In this document: one piece after another, positions 22,133 through 36,445 of the stretch
Layout of the letters: each line of letters begins with the position of its first letter
Numbering within the stretch: position 1 is the stretch's first letter
Notes under the pieces: generated by a model
Database searches by the model: none
Seen by the model: the letters and a program-made list of their open reading frames with translations, nothing else
Told to the model about the DNA's origin: nothing
Position numbers and translations under genes: made by a program
Assembly: GCA_014871385.1 (NCBI GenBank)
Contig: CM026423.1
Span: 12,331,952 to 12,395,951 of the forward strand
Direction of reading: 5' to 3'
DNA from: Ceratodon purpureus
Lineage: Eukaryota; Streptophyta; Bryopsida; Pseudoditrichales; Ditrichaceae
Length of the DNA stretch: 64,000 nucleotides

Positions 22133-25100
22133 CTGCATCTATTGCAAGCTCGTAAACTCCGTCAAGGTCAGTAGTTGCAATATCCTCTCATCATGTGAAT
22201 TGAAATTTCGCATTTGTAGCTGCACTCTCAAGAAGACCTAATGGCGAAGTTTTCCAGCTCATGGAGATATTAATTGTGTTCCGGGAAGGATTTTTTCAGA
22301 TCATACAGCTGCAGATCCGGTGGAAGCAATTGGGTCACTGTTAGAATACCTTCGAATGACGACTCAGCTGGGAGACTTTTACATGATCGGATGTGCATCG
22401 TCCTCGAAGTATGTGTAGATAACCGATCGCAGTCTGAGTTGAAGAATCTCTTCACATCTTTCTGGATTGCTACTCGTTTCGCAGTGGATTCTCATTCCGC
22501 CTTGTAAATATAAATAACAATTGGGTGAAAAGGATTCTTCAGTTTGACGATCGTTACAAAGCAATGAATTGTGCACTACTTGCAGGCATGCCTGCCATCG
22601 AAGAGTTCAATCTGTGTACAAGTTGTTCAGCTTCTCCGCAGCATAATGTTCAAGTAGTTCAGCTTTATATAATGTTCAAGTAGTTCACTTCATTCGCTGG
22701 CAATACTGCAGGACATAGCAAGCACCAATTAGCAAATAAAACACACCAATCCCAAATCAATCCCAGCTCCATAAATCTTAAACACCACGCTGCCATTCAC
22801 ATGCACAGAACACATGTTGCAAGAGTCCACTCAATTGCGTGACCTCTGTCGTATACAATATTTCGGGTATGTCTAACCGCTGAGGAACCATAAGAACTCT
22901 TTCAAACACTTTCTGTAAGCTTGACTACCTATAATAACTAAATCTAAAACCAAACACTGAACTTAGCTTACATACAAGGTAGGTTTCTGGAGTCTGGACC
23001 AACGTATCCAATATGATCAGTGAATGATCATATCTATGTGAGATATATATGCATCAAGAGACGAGAAATATTCCTTGAGCCTGCAAAATGGAATTTGCGC
23101 AGATTGGATTGTGTGGGGATGGGATGCGGGCCATATTCCGTTTGGGTACGGGACTGAAGAGCGGTTATGAGCAGATCTTGCAGGCAGCTGGATCCTGCGC
23201 AGTCCCGTAGGATCCCCTGCACCTGCCGCCACCATGCAACAGCTCCTTGTCTTCTTCAACCCATGCACTGTAACTTACAATCCAGATTATCAGCCCCCAA
23301 CTGAAACTGCATCAACATATATCTCCGCCCCAAACTCTCGAGTCTCACCCCTCTCTAATCCCTCACTCCTGCTTCCAAATCTTCACTAAAACTAGCGCAA
23401 TCTTCACAAAACAGTCCAGTGCAGTCTCCAGCTCCTTCCAGTGTGACTTGGAGGAGGAGACTTCGGAGGAGACTTCGGAGGAGGGGACTTCGGAGGAGGG
23501 ACTTGGAAATGCGAAGACTTGAGAGCTTCGGACTTCGAAGCGAAGCTTATCATTATGTTTCGGAATCGGGCAGCAGGCGGGCAGTCACTTGGGGATGAAT
23601 TTATTTTGATACCTACAGCTTGAGTTTTGTATTTAATGCAGTTACTTTTAAATACAGGCTCCCATGAATTGATAAGGCAGTGTAGTTACTGTACGTACCC
23701 CTGTACCTGAACATCGACTTCATGTAAGGAAAATTTTAATGCAGCTCCTTTTTTTTGGGCTAAAATTCTTTTCAAATGGAATTATATAAAAACCCCTGGT
23801 GATAAACTTCGCCCTCAACTTAATGAAACCCCTATCTAGAGCAGATTGGAGGGGCCAAAACATAATTTTTTAAAAATTAAAAATAAATTAACTACCTAAA
23901 ATTTACTAAGTGAATCATTTTAGACTTATTTGAGGTCTCTAGTTCCATTAAAAATATCAAAATTACTTAAAGAGGGTTGCATTCCTCCTAAAATTAGAAT
24001 CAAGGAGGATCCACTTCGTCATTAAGACGAGGGTGAGGTATGTTGTCCGGGTATAAAAACCATTTACATGTGCTTGGACTTGTCAAAATCTTATGTCTAG
24101 TTTTTTTTTTTTTTTTAAAGAAGGATACTTGGAGTTTTTTTTTAAAAAATTGAGATTAAATAGTATCACTCAATTTGTTATTTATTAACATGAATAGTTA
24201 GCAAGATATGGAATAACCAAACTATTCTATTCAAGTTTAGATTTTTTTAGTATAATGTGTTTTTTAAGATGACATTTTTTATGATGCCATGTCAAAAATT
24301 ACTTCTAACTGAAAATCATTGATTCAAAGCATCCTTGATTTTGTAACATGAATTTTTTTTATAACTTGTAAGGTGAATGAGGGCCGCTTTATAGTGTGAT
24401 TGAGTTGAGATGTCAATTTTTAAAATTTTAGTCTAGGCAAAGGCAAGAGTCCAAAATTTTGGGGTGGAGGAAATAAATTTAAATTGACTAATTGAAGCTT
24501 TTAGCTAAGTCATAAGGAAGCCCAACCTCATGCTAAAAATCCATGAGCTGATTGATTGAAAATTCATAGGATTCTTTTTTTTAATTCTAAAATTCTAAAA
24601 AAATAGAAAAGGTATAGATACTAAAACTCATTTTAAACCAGCATAGGTCCAATGTCAATGATTGTCAGAGGGTTAAAATAAAGCATGACAAGGCAAGACC
24701 AAACATTTATAATCCAGAAACCTTATCTTCTTGTATGCATCTTGTTAAAAAATTGACATTCTTTTAAGGAAAATTTGAATCAATAAACAATGGTGACCCA
24801 AGTTTTCATTGAGGGGCCATTTGTGTGCCAAAATTCTTTAAAAGTACTACATTGTAAGCATAATCGAGGATGACCGACTTTGGACTTTGGCCTCCAATGT
24901 CAATGTCAAGAGGTCAGCTTTGGACGTTCCAGCAAACTTGGTTGGTGAAATTTGACGTCCTTTAGACCTTTGATCATAGTCTGATGTTTTGATTCTAGTT
25001 CAGTTTTGTCCTATTACTTGATTGATATGACATTTCCATCTCAATTATTATCAATTCGAGTACAATGTTTTTGATATAATGCTATAATCCAAGACATCTT

Positions 25101-25689
25101 ATCTCACTACATGGTTGTTGCTGACTCTTACAACCATTATTGATGTCTATGATTGTCCAGACCTCATAATAACCAAAAATATCATTGCAGATGTTTTCAC
25201 ATAAGGTTTTTAATACTATTAATAACCTTTGTTTTGTAACAAATGTTTTTAAAAATCTTATCTTATGATAAATCTATAGTGATGTTCTTGATTTGAATTA
25301 ATTTTTTGGGTCAATTTTTGGAATTAATGACTATATTTTAAAATTAAATGCCTTTATATTTTCATTTTTCTAACATCCTCAATCAAAAAAATTAACTATA
25401 ATAAATACAATTAATTTTTTACTTCAAAAGCATCGTTAAAATAGTAGCTAAAATTAGATCATTGATGAAATTATGATGTATCAACATAAGAGTTGCATAG
25501 GCAACTCCCTATGAGTATAATTTTTTCTATAAATCTTTGAAAATGAACATGTGTACAAATTACTTATTTAAAAATAAAATATTATAGATGGCAAGTATTC
25601 AAGCTTAGTGGAAATTGTGAAATTAGCAGGGAAATGCATCATGCATCAAACTATCCTACTGGATACCTACTACAAGACTCTTGTGCAAC
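22133..25689. other. Long intergenic region without genes
   Basis: 3.5 kb that becomes strongly AT-rich after about 23.7 kb. A minisatellite lies at 23446-23508. The minus-strand frame at 23017-23268 is not protein-like. No transposase, reverse transcriptase or RNA gene was recognised. Confidence 0.6.
23446..23508. repeat. GGAGGAGACTTC minisatellite
   Basis: Four or more imperfect copies of a 12-14 bp unit, GACTTCGGAGGAG, differing by G insertions. It is strongly purine-rich on the plus strand. Confidence 0.8.
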
Positions 25690-26123
25690 CATTACGTGCA
25701 AAAATAGGTCTCCAAAAGGCCGTGTAAGCCTGCCCAAAAGCCCCTCTGCTGCTCGTAGCGGATGCCAGAATCGCTGCCCGCACAGTTAACAATGGTCATT
25801 GGTGGCCGAGGTCGATTGGTTGAATATTCATAATATGCTAAAGTGTAACACGTGTCATTAATACAATTGAAAACATCCCAACGGACATGAGCTGGTCGGC
25901 TCGGGATCCGGTCCCAAGTGGGTTAGATCTCTGTCAACGCGCCACTGTAGCAGCGCCCAATACATGCCATTCGAAAAGGTCATTGGTTCGACTCCCCGCG
26001 GTAGCGTTGCTGGCACCACGGCGGCACATCCAATGCCCCGTCAGAAGTGCGCGGGTAGGCTATATTTTTTTTTCTCACGTGCCGCTTACACGGCCTTTTG
26101 GAGACATGTTTTTTCACATAATG
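25690..26123. mobile_element. Non-autonomous element with 39-bp terminal inverted repeats, copy 1
   Basis: Ends at 25690-25728 and 26085-26123 are inverted copies of each other. The inner GTCTCCAAAAGGCCGTGTAA part matches perfectly and the outer CATTACGTGCAAAAA part with few mismatches. The 434-bp element is more GC-rich than its flanks and encodes no transposase. The same terminal design recurs at 43366-43818. I found no target-site duplication, so the exact ends and superfamily are open. The interior carries a tRNA-promoter-like word, GGTTCGACTCC, at about 25985-25995. Confidence 0.75.
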
Positions 26124-28548
26124 AAAGTAGATGAAATAAATTAGTTGACAGTTAAATGTATCATCAACTTTTGACCTACAACATCATAATCATGTTAGTT
26201 TATTAATTTGGATTATTTTTGCATAATTTACAAAGACGATAAAAATAAATATTTATAATTTAAATGAATACGCATGATTATTATTTTTTATTGAAATTTG
26301 AACTTTGGGACTTCTATACATTATTTACATATTTTTCCAATCATTTATAACAGCTACAACCAATAAAAAAATGAAAAAAATTGACACCCTACGACATTAA
26401 TGTTTTGGATTTCTTCAGATTTATTATTCAGTAAATAAATATAAGAATGGAAGATTTAATAATTTCAATGGAAACTTGAAGAAATCAATTTAGATAAATA
26501 AATTTCTATCATTATGTTGAACGCCCATTTTTCAACAATTAAATAAAGAACTGAATTATTCAAAAAAACCAAAAAAATATCATAAAACACAAATATGGTG
26601 TTAATCTGAGAAAGAAGATGACTTAAAAACAATCTCATTATTAAGCAGACCTTCATTTATTTTTATTTTTATATGTAGAAGGTGGACTTGTTTAATACCT
26701 TTTTAAAATATAAGAAATTGAAAGACAATTTCATTGCTCTTCTAGATTTATTTTTCATTTTGAAACATGCACTTGAACCAGAATCAGAATCCAACCTTCA
26801 CCAATCAAATCCCAAGCAATGATTTTACTAAAACACTCCAACTTACAATAAAAGAAAACCATATTACTGTGCAAAGATGCTATACACTCACTTATCCAGT
26901 TGAGAACCGGACATACCTGGGTAAGACCCCCCTCCAGCCGACCCTCCAGGCTCGGCAAATCAAACCAAATCTCAACATCCCACACCAAAATTCTCCGCTG
27001 ATCGAACGTTCCCTGAAGTCTACATTACACTGCAGTCCGTTCGGTGAATCTACTCGTAAATCAGAGGGACGAATAGATATGGGAAATCTAGGAATTAAGG
27101 AAGATGCGATTCGCGGGCACCGGGCAGACGGCAGGAAAAACGACGAAAGGGGAAGGCTTTGGGAGGAAGGGCGTCTGTTTGCGGGAGTCTTGCGAGGTTT
27201 GTGTGACGACGATCTTGGGGACGATGAGCGCGCACACAATCGTCCCCGCGGAGTAGCGTCGGCACCGTGTGATCCACCGCGGCGTCCTCTCTCCAACGAT
27301 GGTCTCCGCGCACGCAACGGATGCGAGACGCGCCAGCTCGGTGCTGAGGAATCGCCGGTACAGCTCTAGCTTCCAGGGCACAGGGGTCTGTGTGGGGTGG
27401 GCTCTCGCGGGCAATCGCAGTGCGGGATCAGCACCAGAGCTTCGGTTGTGTGCTCTGGGACCTTCTTAGCGACCTGGAGCAGTAGTGCAGGATTTTTGAG
27501 ATTTGGGTTATGTGAGACGGAGTGATTTTTTGTGTGGATTGGTGTGGTGGGTGGAGAGGAGAGGGAGTGGTTTTGGTTGTGGACTAGGTCTTTGGGAATG
27601 TGAGGGAGGTTGGTTGAGAGTGGAATTGTGTGGAGGGTTGGGAGTGCATTGGAGGTGGTTGGAGGGGGAGATAGGGTAGTCTTGTGTGAGTGTGGAGAGT
27701 TTCTTTTGGGAGGTGTTTGGTGATTTGCAGCGATGGTGATAGAGGTTAGGAGTGGCATCAATGATGAGCGTGTGGTTTGACAGAGGAGGGAGTTCACTAG
27801 CTGGGTGGAGTTGCGGAGAGATGCTTGAAATTGCGGACTTGGAGCTGGCCTTGACGATTCAGTGTCCCTCTCGGTCTCCGTTATGATGATGGCGGCGTGA
27901 GAGACGAGGAGGCTGTGCTTCTTTGGTCTTGTAGATTGTCCTCAAAAATGTTTGAAGGGGACAGCAGATGGCGAGAGAGTGCAGACATCGATCGAGTGAA
28001 TCATCAGGCATGGATTCCCTTCTTTTGTGCTCCTCGTCCTTTTTAAAAAAATCTTTTTTTGTTTTATTTTTCAGTCTAGGTTGCGGAGTCTTAAGTACCT
28101 TGCGTGCTGGTACTTGTGGAGTAGAACAATCGGAGCTCGCCATTGGGCAGGTTGTTTTCTGAGAGTCAGGGATAGAACGTGGGATGAGGGATTCGCAAGA
28201 ACGCACTTTAAATCCAACCGTCAAGAAATCATGCAACTTTCAATTGCAGTGAAATATTTAGTTTCTTTTTTTATCAAATTGGTTGAAATGTGGAAGTCTC
28301 CTGGTTTGCCAAAATTTACTGTCGTTGATATGTAACATATTCTCTGGAGTGGTTTGCAAACCTCAAGAAGGTATTGGTTTCATAGGGTGGACTCAGTAGT
28401 GCGAAGAACAGGCTCTGCAGACTTCAGAGAGGGAGGGAATGAACTTGTACAAGAGTGTAAAGAACTTTTTGTTGGTTCAATTTACTCACCACTGGGCGGT
28501 AGAGACGGAAATATCGATAACTGACGGTTCCTGTGGTTTATTCCCCAG
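26124..28548. other. Region upstream of the trihelix gene
   Basis: The first 640 bases are AT-rich with no genes. From about 26990 to 27470 the DNA is GC-rich, and frames stay open on both strands without recognisable domains. From 27480 to 27860 the plus strand is very G- and T-rich, resembling a long plant intron. The missing first exon(s) of the GT-1 gene should lie here; one candidate is around 27079-27190, but I could not prove it. Confidence 0.45.
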
Positions 28549-30284
28549 CTTCCTCCTGCACAGCTGCCCCCGTCACACCAGCTTCTGAGTCTTCCTGAGA
28601 CATCTGGCGATGATCAAGACTCGATCAAGGCTCCCAAAAAGAGGGCAGAAACATGGGTCCAAGACGAGATCAAGGCCCTCATAGCTTACCGGAAAGAAAT
28701 GGATACACTCTTCAATACTTCGAAAAGCAACAAGCATTTGTGGGAGCAAATTTCACAAAAAATGAAGGAGCGAGGCTATGATCGATCGCCAACCATGTGC
28801 ACGGACAAATGGCGTAACCTCCTCAAGGAGTACAAGAAAGCCAAGGTTCAGGACCGAGGGTCGTCTAAAATTGCATGCTACAAGGACTTGGAGGAACTTC
28901 TTGGTGACAGGGCCAAGTCGACTCCATATCGTAGCCCTGCTAAGTCAGATGGCACATCGCTATCACCCAAAGGTAATAGACTTCCGGCGTGTTTTTTCAA
29001 TTCAATCGAGAGTCAATGTATGCGATGGTCTATCCACAATCCTCATTCCGTGAAGAATAAAGAGTCGAGGATAATATCATATGGCGACCTACGCAATTTA
29101 GGTAGAGGGGATGTGAGACCTTTATCTGCCCTTGCATCTGTCAAGTTCCTTGCTTGAAGTTAATATTCTCTCAACACGTGAGGTCACTAGCAGTTGCATT
29201 TCCACAGCATTGACGGCCACGACCATCCCACAGAATCTGCAATCCTTTTCAATAAGTTATTCCAGGTTTAGGATCCGGCATTATCAACCAGAGCTTGTAC
29301 TTTTGTTTGTTCACAGGGACATCAAGGGTAGCAAACCTAGAGCGTCGGCTGGATCATGATGATCACCCAGGTTCCCTTCCGTCATCTACCCCTCCAGTTT
29401 TTGTACCGAATGGAGTTCCAGCTAATTCTTGGTGCCAAAGAGATGGTGGTGCAAATGGTAAGAACTGGTTATCAGTTCCTTTGTTACTCATCCGAATTAT
29501 TTGCAGATTGCAACCATTTGTTTAAAGACTTCCAGTTCAACCTTAGCGCTATAATCTCTCAAGTAACTTGATGGAGGATCATTACTGACCAGCTTTGGAC
29601 ACTTTGTTCTGGGGACCTAACATTGGTGCAATGTCTATAGAATGTCCAGGCGTAGAGCGGCGATCACCAGCAGGGAAAGTGATTGGAGTAAAGTTAGGAG
29701 AGTTGACACGTAGAGTTAGAATCGATGGACCATTTGAGTCTATCAAGGAATCAATAAAAACTGCATTTGGGTTGCGTACCAAGCGGCCGTTCTGGCTCGA
29801 AGATGAGGAGGGTGTGGTGCAAACACTGAGTCGCGACATGCCACCCGGCCAGTACTCTCTTATACTGGACCCAGGTAATTAACATCTTTTATTCTGCATC
29901 ATCACCTGTTTGAGCAATAGAAAAATAATCAATGGTTACCAGTGCATTTAAGATCCTGAATTCTCCATGCCATCGGAAGAGTCCATGCTGCTAGCATATG
30001 TCAACGTATGTGTCAATCGACTGGAGTTGGCAAGGCACAAAAAATGACATACAATCATGATGAATGCAGGGATCACAGTGAAGGTGTGCTTGTACGATGA
30101 CGCTGATCGCATCACAGGCAGCACGGAGAACAAGATCATCTACACAGAGGAGGACTTCCGGGACTTCCTCTCGCGCCGAGGCTGGTCCGGACTGCGGGAG
30201 GTTGGAGGCTTCAGAGACATCGACTCCATCGAGGAGTTACGCTTGGGTGGGGTATACCAGCGTGCCATGATTAATGGCGCCTGA
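28549..30284 (+). CDS. GT-1: Trihelix transcription factor GT-1 type (5' exon not resolved)
   Basis: DNA-binding factor of the plant GT-1/GT-4 clade, which binds GT elements of light-responsive promoters. Four exons are clear: 28549-28972, 29317-29457, 29641-29874 and 30070-30284, all phase-consistent, encoding 337 residues. The first visible exon starts at a splice acceptor without an ATG, so the true N-terminus lies upstream. It encodes [14 protein letters not shown], then the trihelix with three spaced Trp positions (TW, LW, KW): [20 protein letters not shown] and [32 protein letters not shown] in the next exon and the C-terminal region with [31 protein letters not shown] and [11 protein letters not shown] match the GT-1 C-terminal domain. 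This makes a shorter-clade assignment unlikely. Confidence 0.92.
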
Positions 30285-31327
30285 GCATTGTACACTAATA
30301 GCAACAAGTAGTGTTAGATCTTGAGGAAGCATTGCTTGATGCCATCGGTTTTGACACAGGACAGGAATGGACAGGACAGTTTTGCACATTTACAACAAAT
30401 TACATTGACAATTAACCTTAGTGTACTGTACCTTAGTGTATTGTAGTTCCTAGGAAAAGAACTAGCTCAGAGATTCTGTTTCCTGTTTACGGTATTTTCT
30501 GTGAAACAATCGGCAACCAGAGGTTGTTTTTGCCATGCTCTCCACATCCCACAATTTGAGTTGATGCTTCCATTCACACAGAATCGGTCAATTATCTTCT
30601 CATATTCACTGGTTTTTTGAATTGCAAACTAGAATTTCTACGTCACTTTGATCAATTTCCAACACTCACAACCCACGTTGAATCTCACCGTAGACTCACC
30701 TTCTACAACTTAACCTTTTCGGAACTGCTGGAACACAGACTACACAATTGTTATATATATTCGGCAGAAAACACTTTCACCTTCGAAACTGGAAACGGAA
30801 AAAACGAAAACAAGAAGAAAAATTCTCAAAGGATCTGTTAAAGGAAAAATAAAGCAACATCTGTACTTAGATATTTCTTAAAATAAATATCCGTTCATAA
30901 ATATTTCTAAAAATAAGAAAAAAAGAAATGGAAATTTAAAGGTCAGAGAAGCCAATTTTTTTTTAAAAGATGTTCATCTAATTTTAAACGTCGAAGGATA
31001 TTTTTAGTGTTTTAAAAAAAATAAAAAATAAAAAATACGGTAACAGACTGATCAAACCTAATTCACAGACGAGGGGCACAGCGATGGAGTGCGTACCAAA
31101 AACCCTCATCAAACCGAGAACCAACATTATCTTTAGAATTCGTAGATTTCACGAATCTGAAAGTACATTCGAAGTGGATACTGTTGGGTTTAGGTGCAGT
31201 GACGGATATGGGACATGGGGTTTTGGAAGGTGGATATATTGCAGCGAGCGACGCAACTGAGCTCTTTCAGAAACCAGCGCAACGGTGACGACGCAAACGA
31301 TTGCTGAGCCTGAGCGCGGCCGCCACC
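30285..31327. promoter_or_regulatory. GT-1 3' flank and ubiquitin-eS31 promoter
   Basis: An AT-rich intergenic stretch to about 31060, then the ubiquitin gene promoter and leader. A TATA-like GGATATATTG sits near 31230, about 95 bases before the ATG. Confidence 0.5.
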
Positions 31328-32243
<916 letters not shown>

Positions 32244-33712
32244 AGCTAGGGGCTAGTTCGTGGGTGCAGGTGCTAGTTGAGGCAGTACATAATTCCGTAT
32301 GTGATGTTGTTTCAAGACCCTGTGGAAAAAAGAACGATTCGGTTCATTTGACTTCGCCTCTGTTCTGTTATTGTGGTTTGGAATGTGTCTGTACGGTTGA
32401 ACAGTTGTTGGGGATTGTGCAGGGAATCTTGTGTGTGTTTTGGTTCGGTCCTTGGAGGCAATGGTTTTTTTGTCTTTATCTTGAATCTTCCACTAAACCC
32501 GCAGCGGAAGTATCACGTGTAGGGGATTTCTGAGGATTCAAACTTTAAGTCATTTGAGGTCCTAAACGTGGTCACGTCTTGTGGTTTGCTAGAGTAAGTA
32601 CTTGTGCTTGATTCTGTGAACAGTGTGAATGTGCTGCTACTTTTTTGAGATTTGCTCCTTGCTGGGATCCAGAAACCGAATTATGTTCTAAATTTGCTGC
32701 AGATGGTCCTGTTAGTTAACCCCTCATCGGTCATAATAGCTTGAAAAGTTCCTAAGACTTTAATGTATTTTGGTAATTTGAGGCCAGATTACATAGACGG
32801 AACTTTGTTTTAGTCTATTCCAAGTGCTTCATAGGTTCTTTTTGCTTATTGTATGCAGAGCCTGGAGATTTTTCACATGATTTAGATTAAATTTCTATGA
32901 TTCGATAATTTTCAATTAGCCTCGGAGTGATGAGTAGTCTTCTCAGTCATGGTTCAGTGAGGACTTCAAGCTGTAGCAGATAGTGGGCCTTGTTCTCTCC
33001 GTATTTCGTAGTGTGAGTACGATCCTGCAGATCGCAAGTTTCGACATTGCTTGGACGTAATTCTCATCGTCAGTATCATCGGTGCTGATCCAACTTTGGG
33101 ATTTTAAAGGTAATTCCAAGTCAACGTGTGATTTGTCTGCTGGTGTGGTTTTGTGAATTCAAAAACTAACTGGAGATAGTTCTTGCCTTCAGTGCTCACG
33201 GGAATGATTTAAAGTATGTGTTCTAGCTGTATTGAATTGATTTTAGAATGCTTTTGATCAAGATTTTGGAGAATGTCTAAGCGAGTAGATTATTCTGCGA
33301 GACCATGTGAATCCGTGAGGCCCTAATTTTTGTGTGGATGAGAGGTTGTCTCAGGTAAACTTGTGAATAAAAGTTCATTCTTCATTCTTCTTGTTGCTAT
33401 CCTTTGACCATACGTTGTAAATTTTGCGAATCTGTCTTACTGAGAGATTCAAAAAGAGCACCGATTAGATAATTTCAAGGAACTCACTTTTATAGTCAGG
33501 CTCCTCTTCACACTTGTTATCGCAATCTCTGTCATTTAGATATGGTGATCATAAACCATAATTTTGTTGGATCGTGTAGCCATATCTAGTGAAGGAATCC
33601 GTGAGGATGTAGTGGCACCGCTCTGGATTATTTGTAACGTGGCAATTTTGGGAGGAGTTTCCTCTGAGATGTTTAGCGCTTTAAAGGAATTGAATTAAGA
33701 CAGTCAAGGCAG
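32244..33712. other. Ubiquitin-eS31 3' flank and intergenic region
   Basis: 1.5 kb rich in T and G with no recognisable gene. The frame at 32201-32533 overlaps the end of eS31 and is not protein-like. Confidence 0.5.
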
Positions 33713-34313
33713 ATGGACAACGATGAAGAACTATGGGCATTGTTCAAGCAAGTGCAGGGTGGAGTTCCAGGCTCACAAATTTTCATCACGAAAGTTGCTA
33801 CGCAGGTTTGTGTTACTAATTACATACTCAACTTAATGTGTACTTCATTCTGCGTGTTAGCTGCGATTTCCAAGATTCCACAATCTACAAGCTGACCTCT
33901 CATGTTGGATTACAGAGTCTATACCTCGAAGTTCAGCTCCTTTCTGATAAATGTGGGAATGTTCCAGCTCTACATAGCCATGATTGCAATGCCCAAAGAC
34001 GACACCGAAAGGTGATTGCTTATGGAAGATCCTCTACACCTTCATCTTTTCCATCAGTTAGAGCCTTCAAGTTTTGGCTGAAATCTTTGGATCGATTCTC
34101 AAAGTGCAATGTATCTTGCCCCAGATTATTGAGGAAGGTCCTATTACGATTGCTCCTCCTGAGACTGTGAAGCGCTTAGAGCAAGGTTTGGAATTCTGAT
34201 AATGTTCGGGCCCTTGGTTTACAATGAGTAGAGATTTGACGTCTTTTTGAACAAGGAGGTGGTAGCCACGATTCTTGGAGGAAGATGGCGGGAGAAGCTG
34301 TTCAGTTTGATTT
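33713..34313 (+). pseudogene. Unrecognised multi-exon gene, reading frame apparently broken
   Basis: Four protein-like pieces lie in order, separated by splice-like sites. They are an ATG exon at 33713-33802 (MDNDEELWALFKQVQGG), a piece at about 33915-34012 (FSSFLINVGMFQLYIAMIAM in one frame), a piece at about 34055-34185 (LPQIIEEGPITIAPPETVKR), and a piece ending at 34313 (RFDVFLNKEVVATILGGRWR). The phase of the first exon does not match the most protein-like frame of the second, so a simple splice model fails. Either an exon is missing, the locus is a pseudogene, or unusual splicing occurs. I do not recognise the family; no catalytic motif is visible. Confidence 0.4.
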
Positions 34314-36445
34314 AGATTTAGTTGAGTCCCAGAAGCCCAAGCACCATGTTGTAGGTGTTCGGCTCTCAAGTGAAGACCCTGATGGTGGCTTCATCCCACA
34401 ATTGGCCAAGTTCAGGTAGTTTATCCACCTCAAATTTAAAACCTTGTTTGTTCAGTCACGGTTTATCTTTCTCTATTTTTGACCCTGTGCATTTGTAGAA
34501 TTGTTGCAAGTGTTACTAAACAAGTTAATGGGGTTGCTTGTGGGTAATACATTATGCTTGACAATCTTGGTTGGGCGTTGAAATTGATAATATCTGATAA
34601 CGTTTTGCAGGAACCCAGTTTCAGAAGCAAACCGAATTTGCGGGCTCACTCTTCAGTCAAGGTATTAAGTGGCCTTACCTGTACTATGGTGCCCACAACT
34701 TGCTTTGGTTGTGAGCAGAAGCATCCCGGTGTAACTAGCAATGCATTTCCTAGAGTCCGTTAGTCGTGCAGAATTTGTTTCTGAATGTCAGCTATTCTAC
34801 GGTTTCTGGGGTCTGTGGTTGTCCTGTCTGGGGGCGATTCACGAATTTTCTGATTCCTAATTCCGTAGGTTTCCAGACAAAGTACTTTAGCATCAGATTG
34901 AGTGAAGGGAATTGGATCTTAAGTGTTTGAGAGCACACCTAGTATTCATGAGTTTGTGAGATTTTAATAAGTCCGAACTGGCACTTGAACAGCATCTTAA
35001 CTTGGTCATACCTGTAACCTGACCTCATGTGTTGTTGCTTTTTCTAAATAGGTAGCCATCAACAGTCAACTCTAGTAGCAATTTGAAAGCAGTCGACCAA
35101 TTCACGTTCTCAATAATGTACGGATAATTTCTTCCTCATGAGTCCTCACATATTTTCAGAAGACTTTGTCGACGTAGCTTTGTGCAGGGACACGGTATTT
35201 CTGGTACCAAGTACGGTTGGTTACCTATTTGTTGTAAAAGATGCTTCAGGATCTTATTTAATGAAAAGGACACAATTCAAAATTCGCATTAGGCTGGTGT
35301 TTGAATTAGTGGTTCTACTTATCTATGCTGATCACATTTAGGTGCAGTTTGTGGTGGGTAAACTTGTGCAGTTTAGGAAGCGCTGACTTGTGGACGCTGA
35401 TGAGATAATCACATTGTACTGAACTCTTTCTACCGATTCCTGTGAAACTCGTATGTTTGATCTTGCAAACGCTTCAGGTTCTGCTTCGCTTGTGTAGGCG
35501 TGTTTGTCACATGGCGTGCTTTCTTCCTTTAATTGGAACTGCTTTCACCAGCTCGGACTCCCAGATTGCATGACTTGTTTCTTGCCCTTATCTATTATCA
35601 ACTTCTGGAGTAACTTATGTGAGTGGATGATCCGAAAATTTCAGAAAGATGCTGTTCGTGATAATATCTATTTTACTATCTTGACTGTCATGCAGTGTAC
35701 AGTAGCTACACTATTCTGGAGGAGCAAGTTGGAGTCTTGGAGTCTGGAAGAGCAGGTACAAAAATGAGTGTCCAGAATATCAGGAGTGGAACAAGTGAAC
35801 AATAAAGTCAAGGGCCTAGGCCTCATCAAGATGACGACCTTTACACAGGTACGAAAATGTAAATCGATCCTTGCCCTGAGTCCGTCTGGCTGGGAATTTT
35901 GGGTCCCTCTTGTGGCCGGCTTTTTACTAGTTTCTCCCTTGCAATGAAATTTCTGTTTCATTTGTGCTAAAAGAAGAGAACATACAAATCGTTCAATTTT
36001 CTGCGTAAACCGACGTGAAGAGCTGTCATAGAAAGTAGGCTTTTTATTCGAAACCATTACAACGCAACCGAATCCAAGGCAATATTTTCCATTTCTGTAG
36101 ATACCCTGAAATCCGATACTTTCCGAAGGTGATTCTGTTCTGAAAGTCTTTTGTCAGGACTCAGAAGTACTGCAATGCTATAAAATAATGCTGTGAAATC
36201 ATGAAGGTGAAACATCAGAAGTACTGTAATGATAATAGTTCCTAAAATAGAAGACAATTATATAAAAATAAAAGATTCTCGACCCTGACATTCGTCGGTA
36301 AGGCCACATGCAGTGCTCCAGACCCCGGTGACCCGGGCTCCCCTAAAGTCTTCAGACAGTTGTTTACACAGAAATGAGCGTCGTCTGTTCGAGGAATCTA
36401 AAACTTTGACAGGTGTCCGTAAATCCCTGGGTACCTTTCAGGAGA
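34314..36445. other. Intergenic region, no gene recognised
   Basis: 2.1 kb of mixed composition. Short frames (for example 35138-35341, 35504-35767 and 35668-36057 on the other strand) show no domains. Nothing supportable is seen. Confidence 0.5.

Noticed and set aside
23740..25680. LTR retrotransposon in the AT-rich stretch
   Set aside because: No long terminal repeats, primer-binding site or reverse-transcriptase motifs were found.
25900..26010. Complete tRNA gene
   Set aside because: A B box is present, but acceptor and T stems do not pair and no anticodon arm can be drawn.
27088..27414. Minus-strand frame with LYRRFLSTELARLASVACAE and a hydrophobic stretch
   Set aside because: It looked briefly like a small organellar protein, but all frames on both strands are open in this GC-rich block and no splice model or family supports it.
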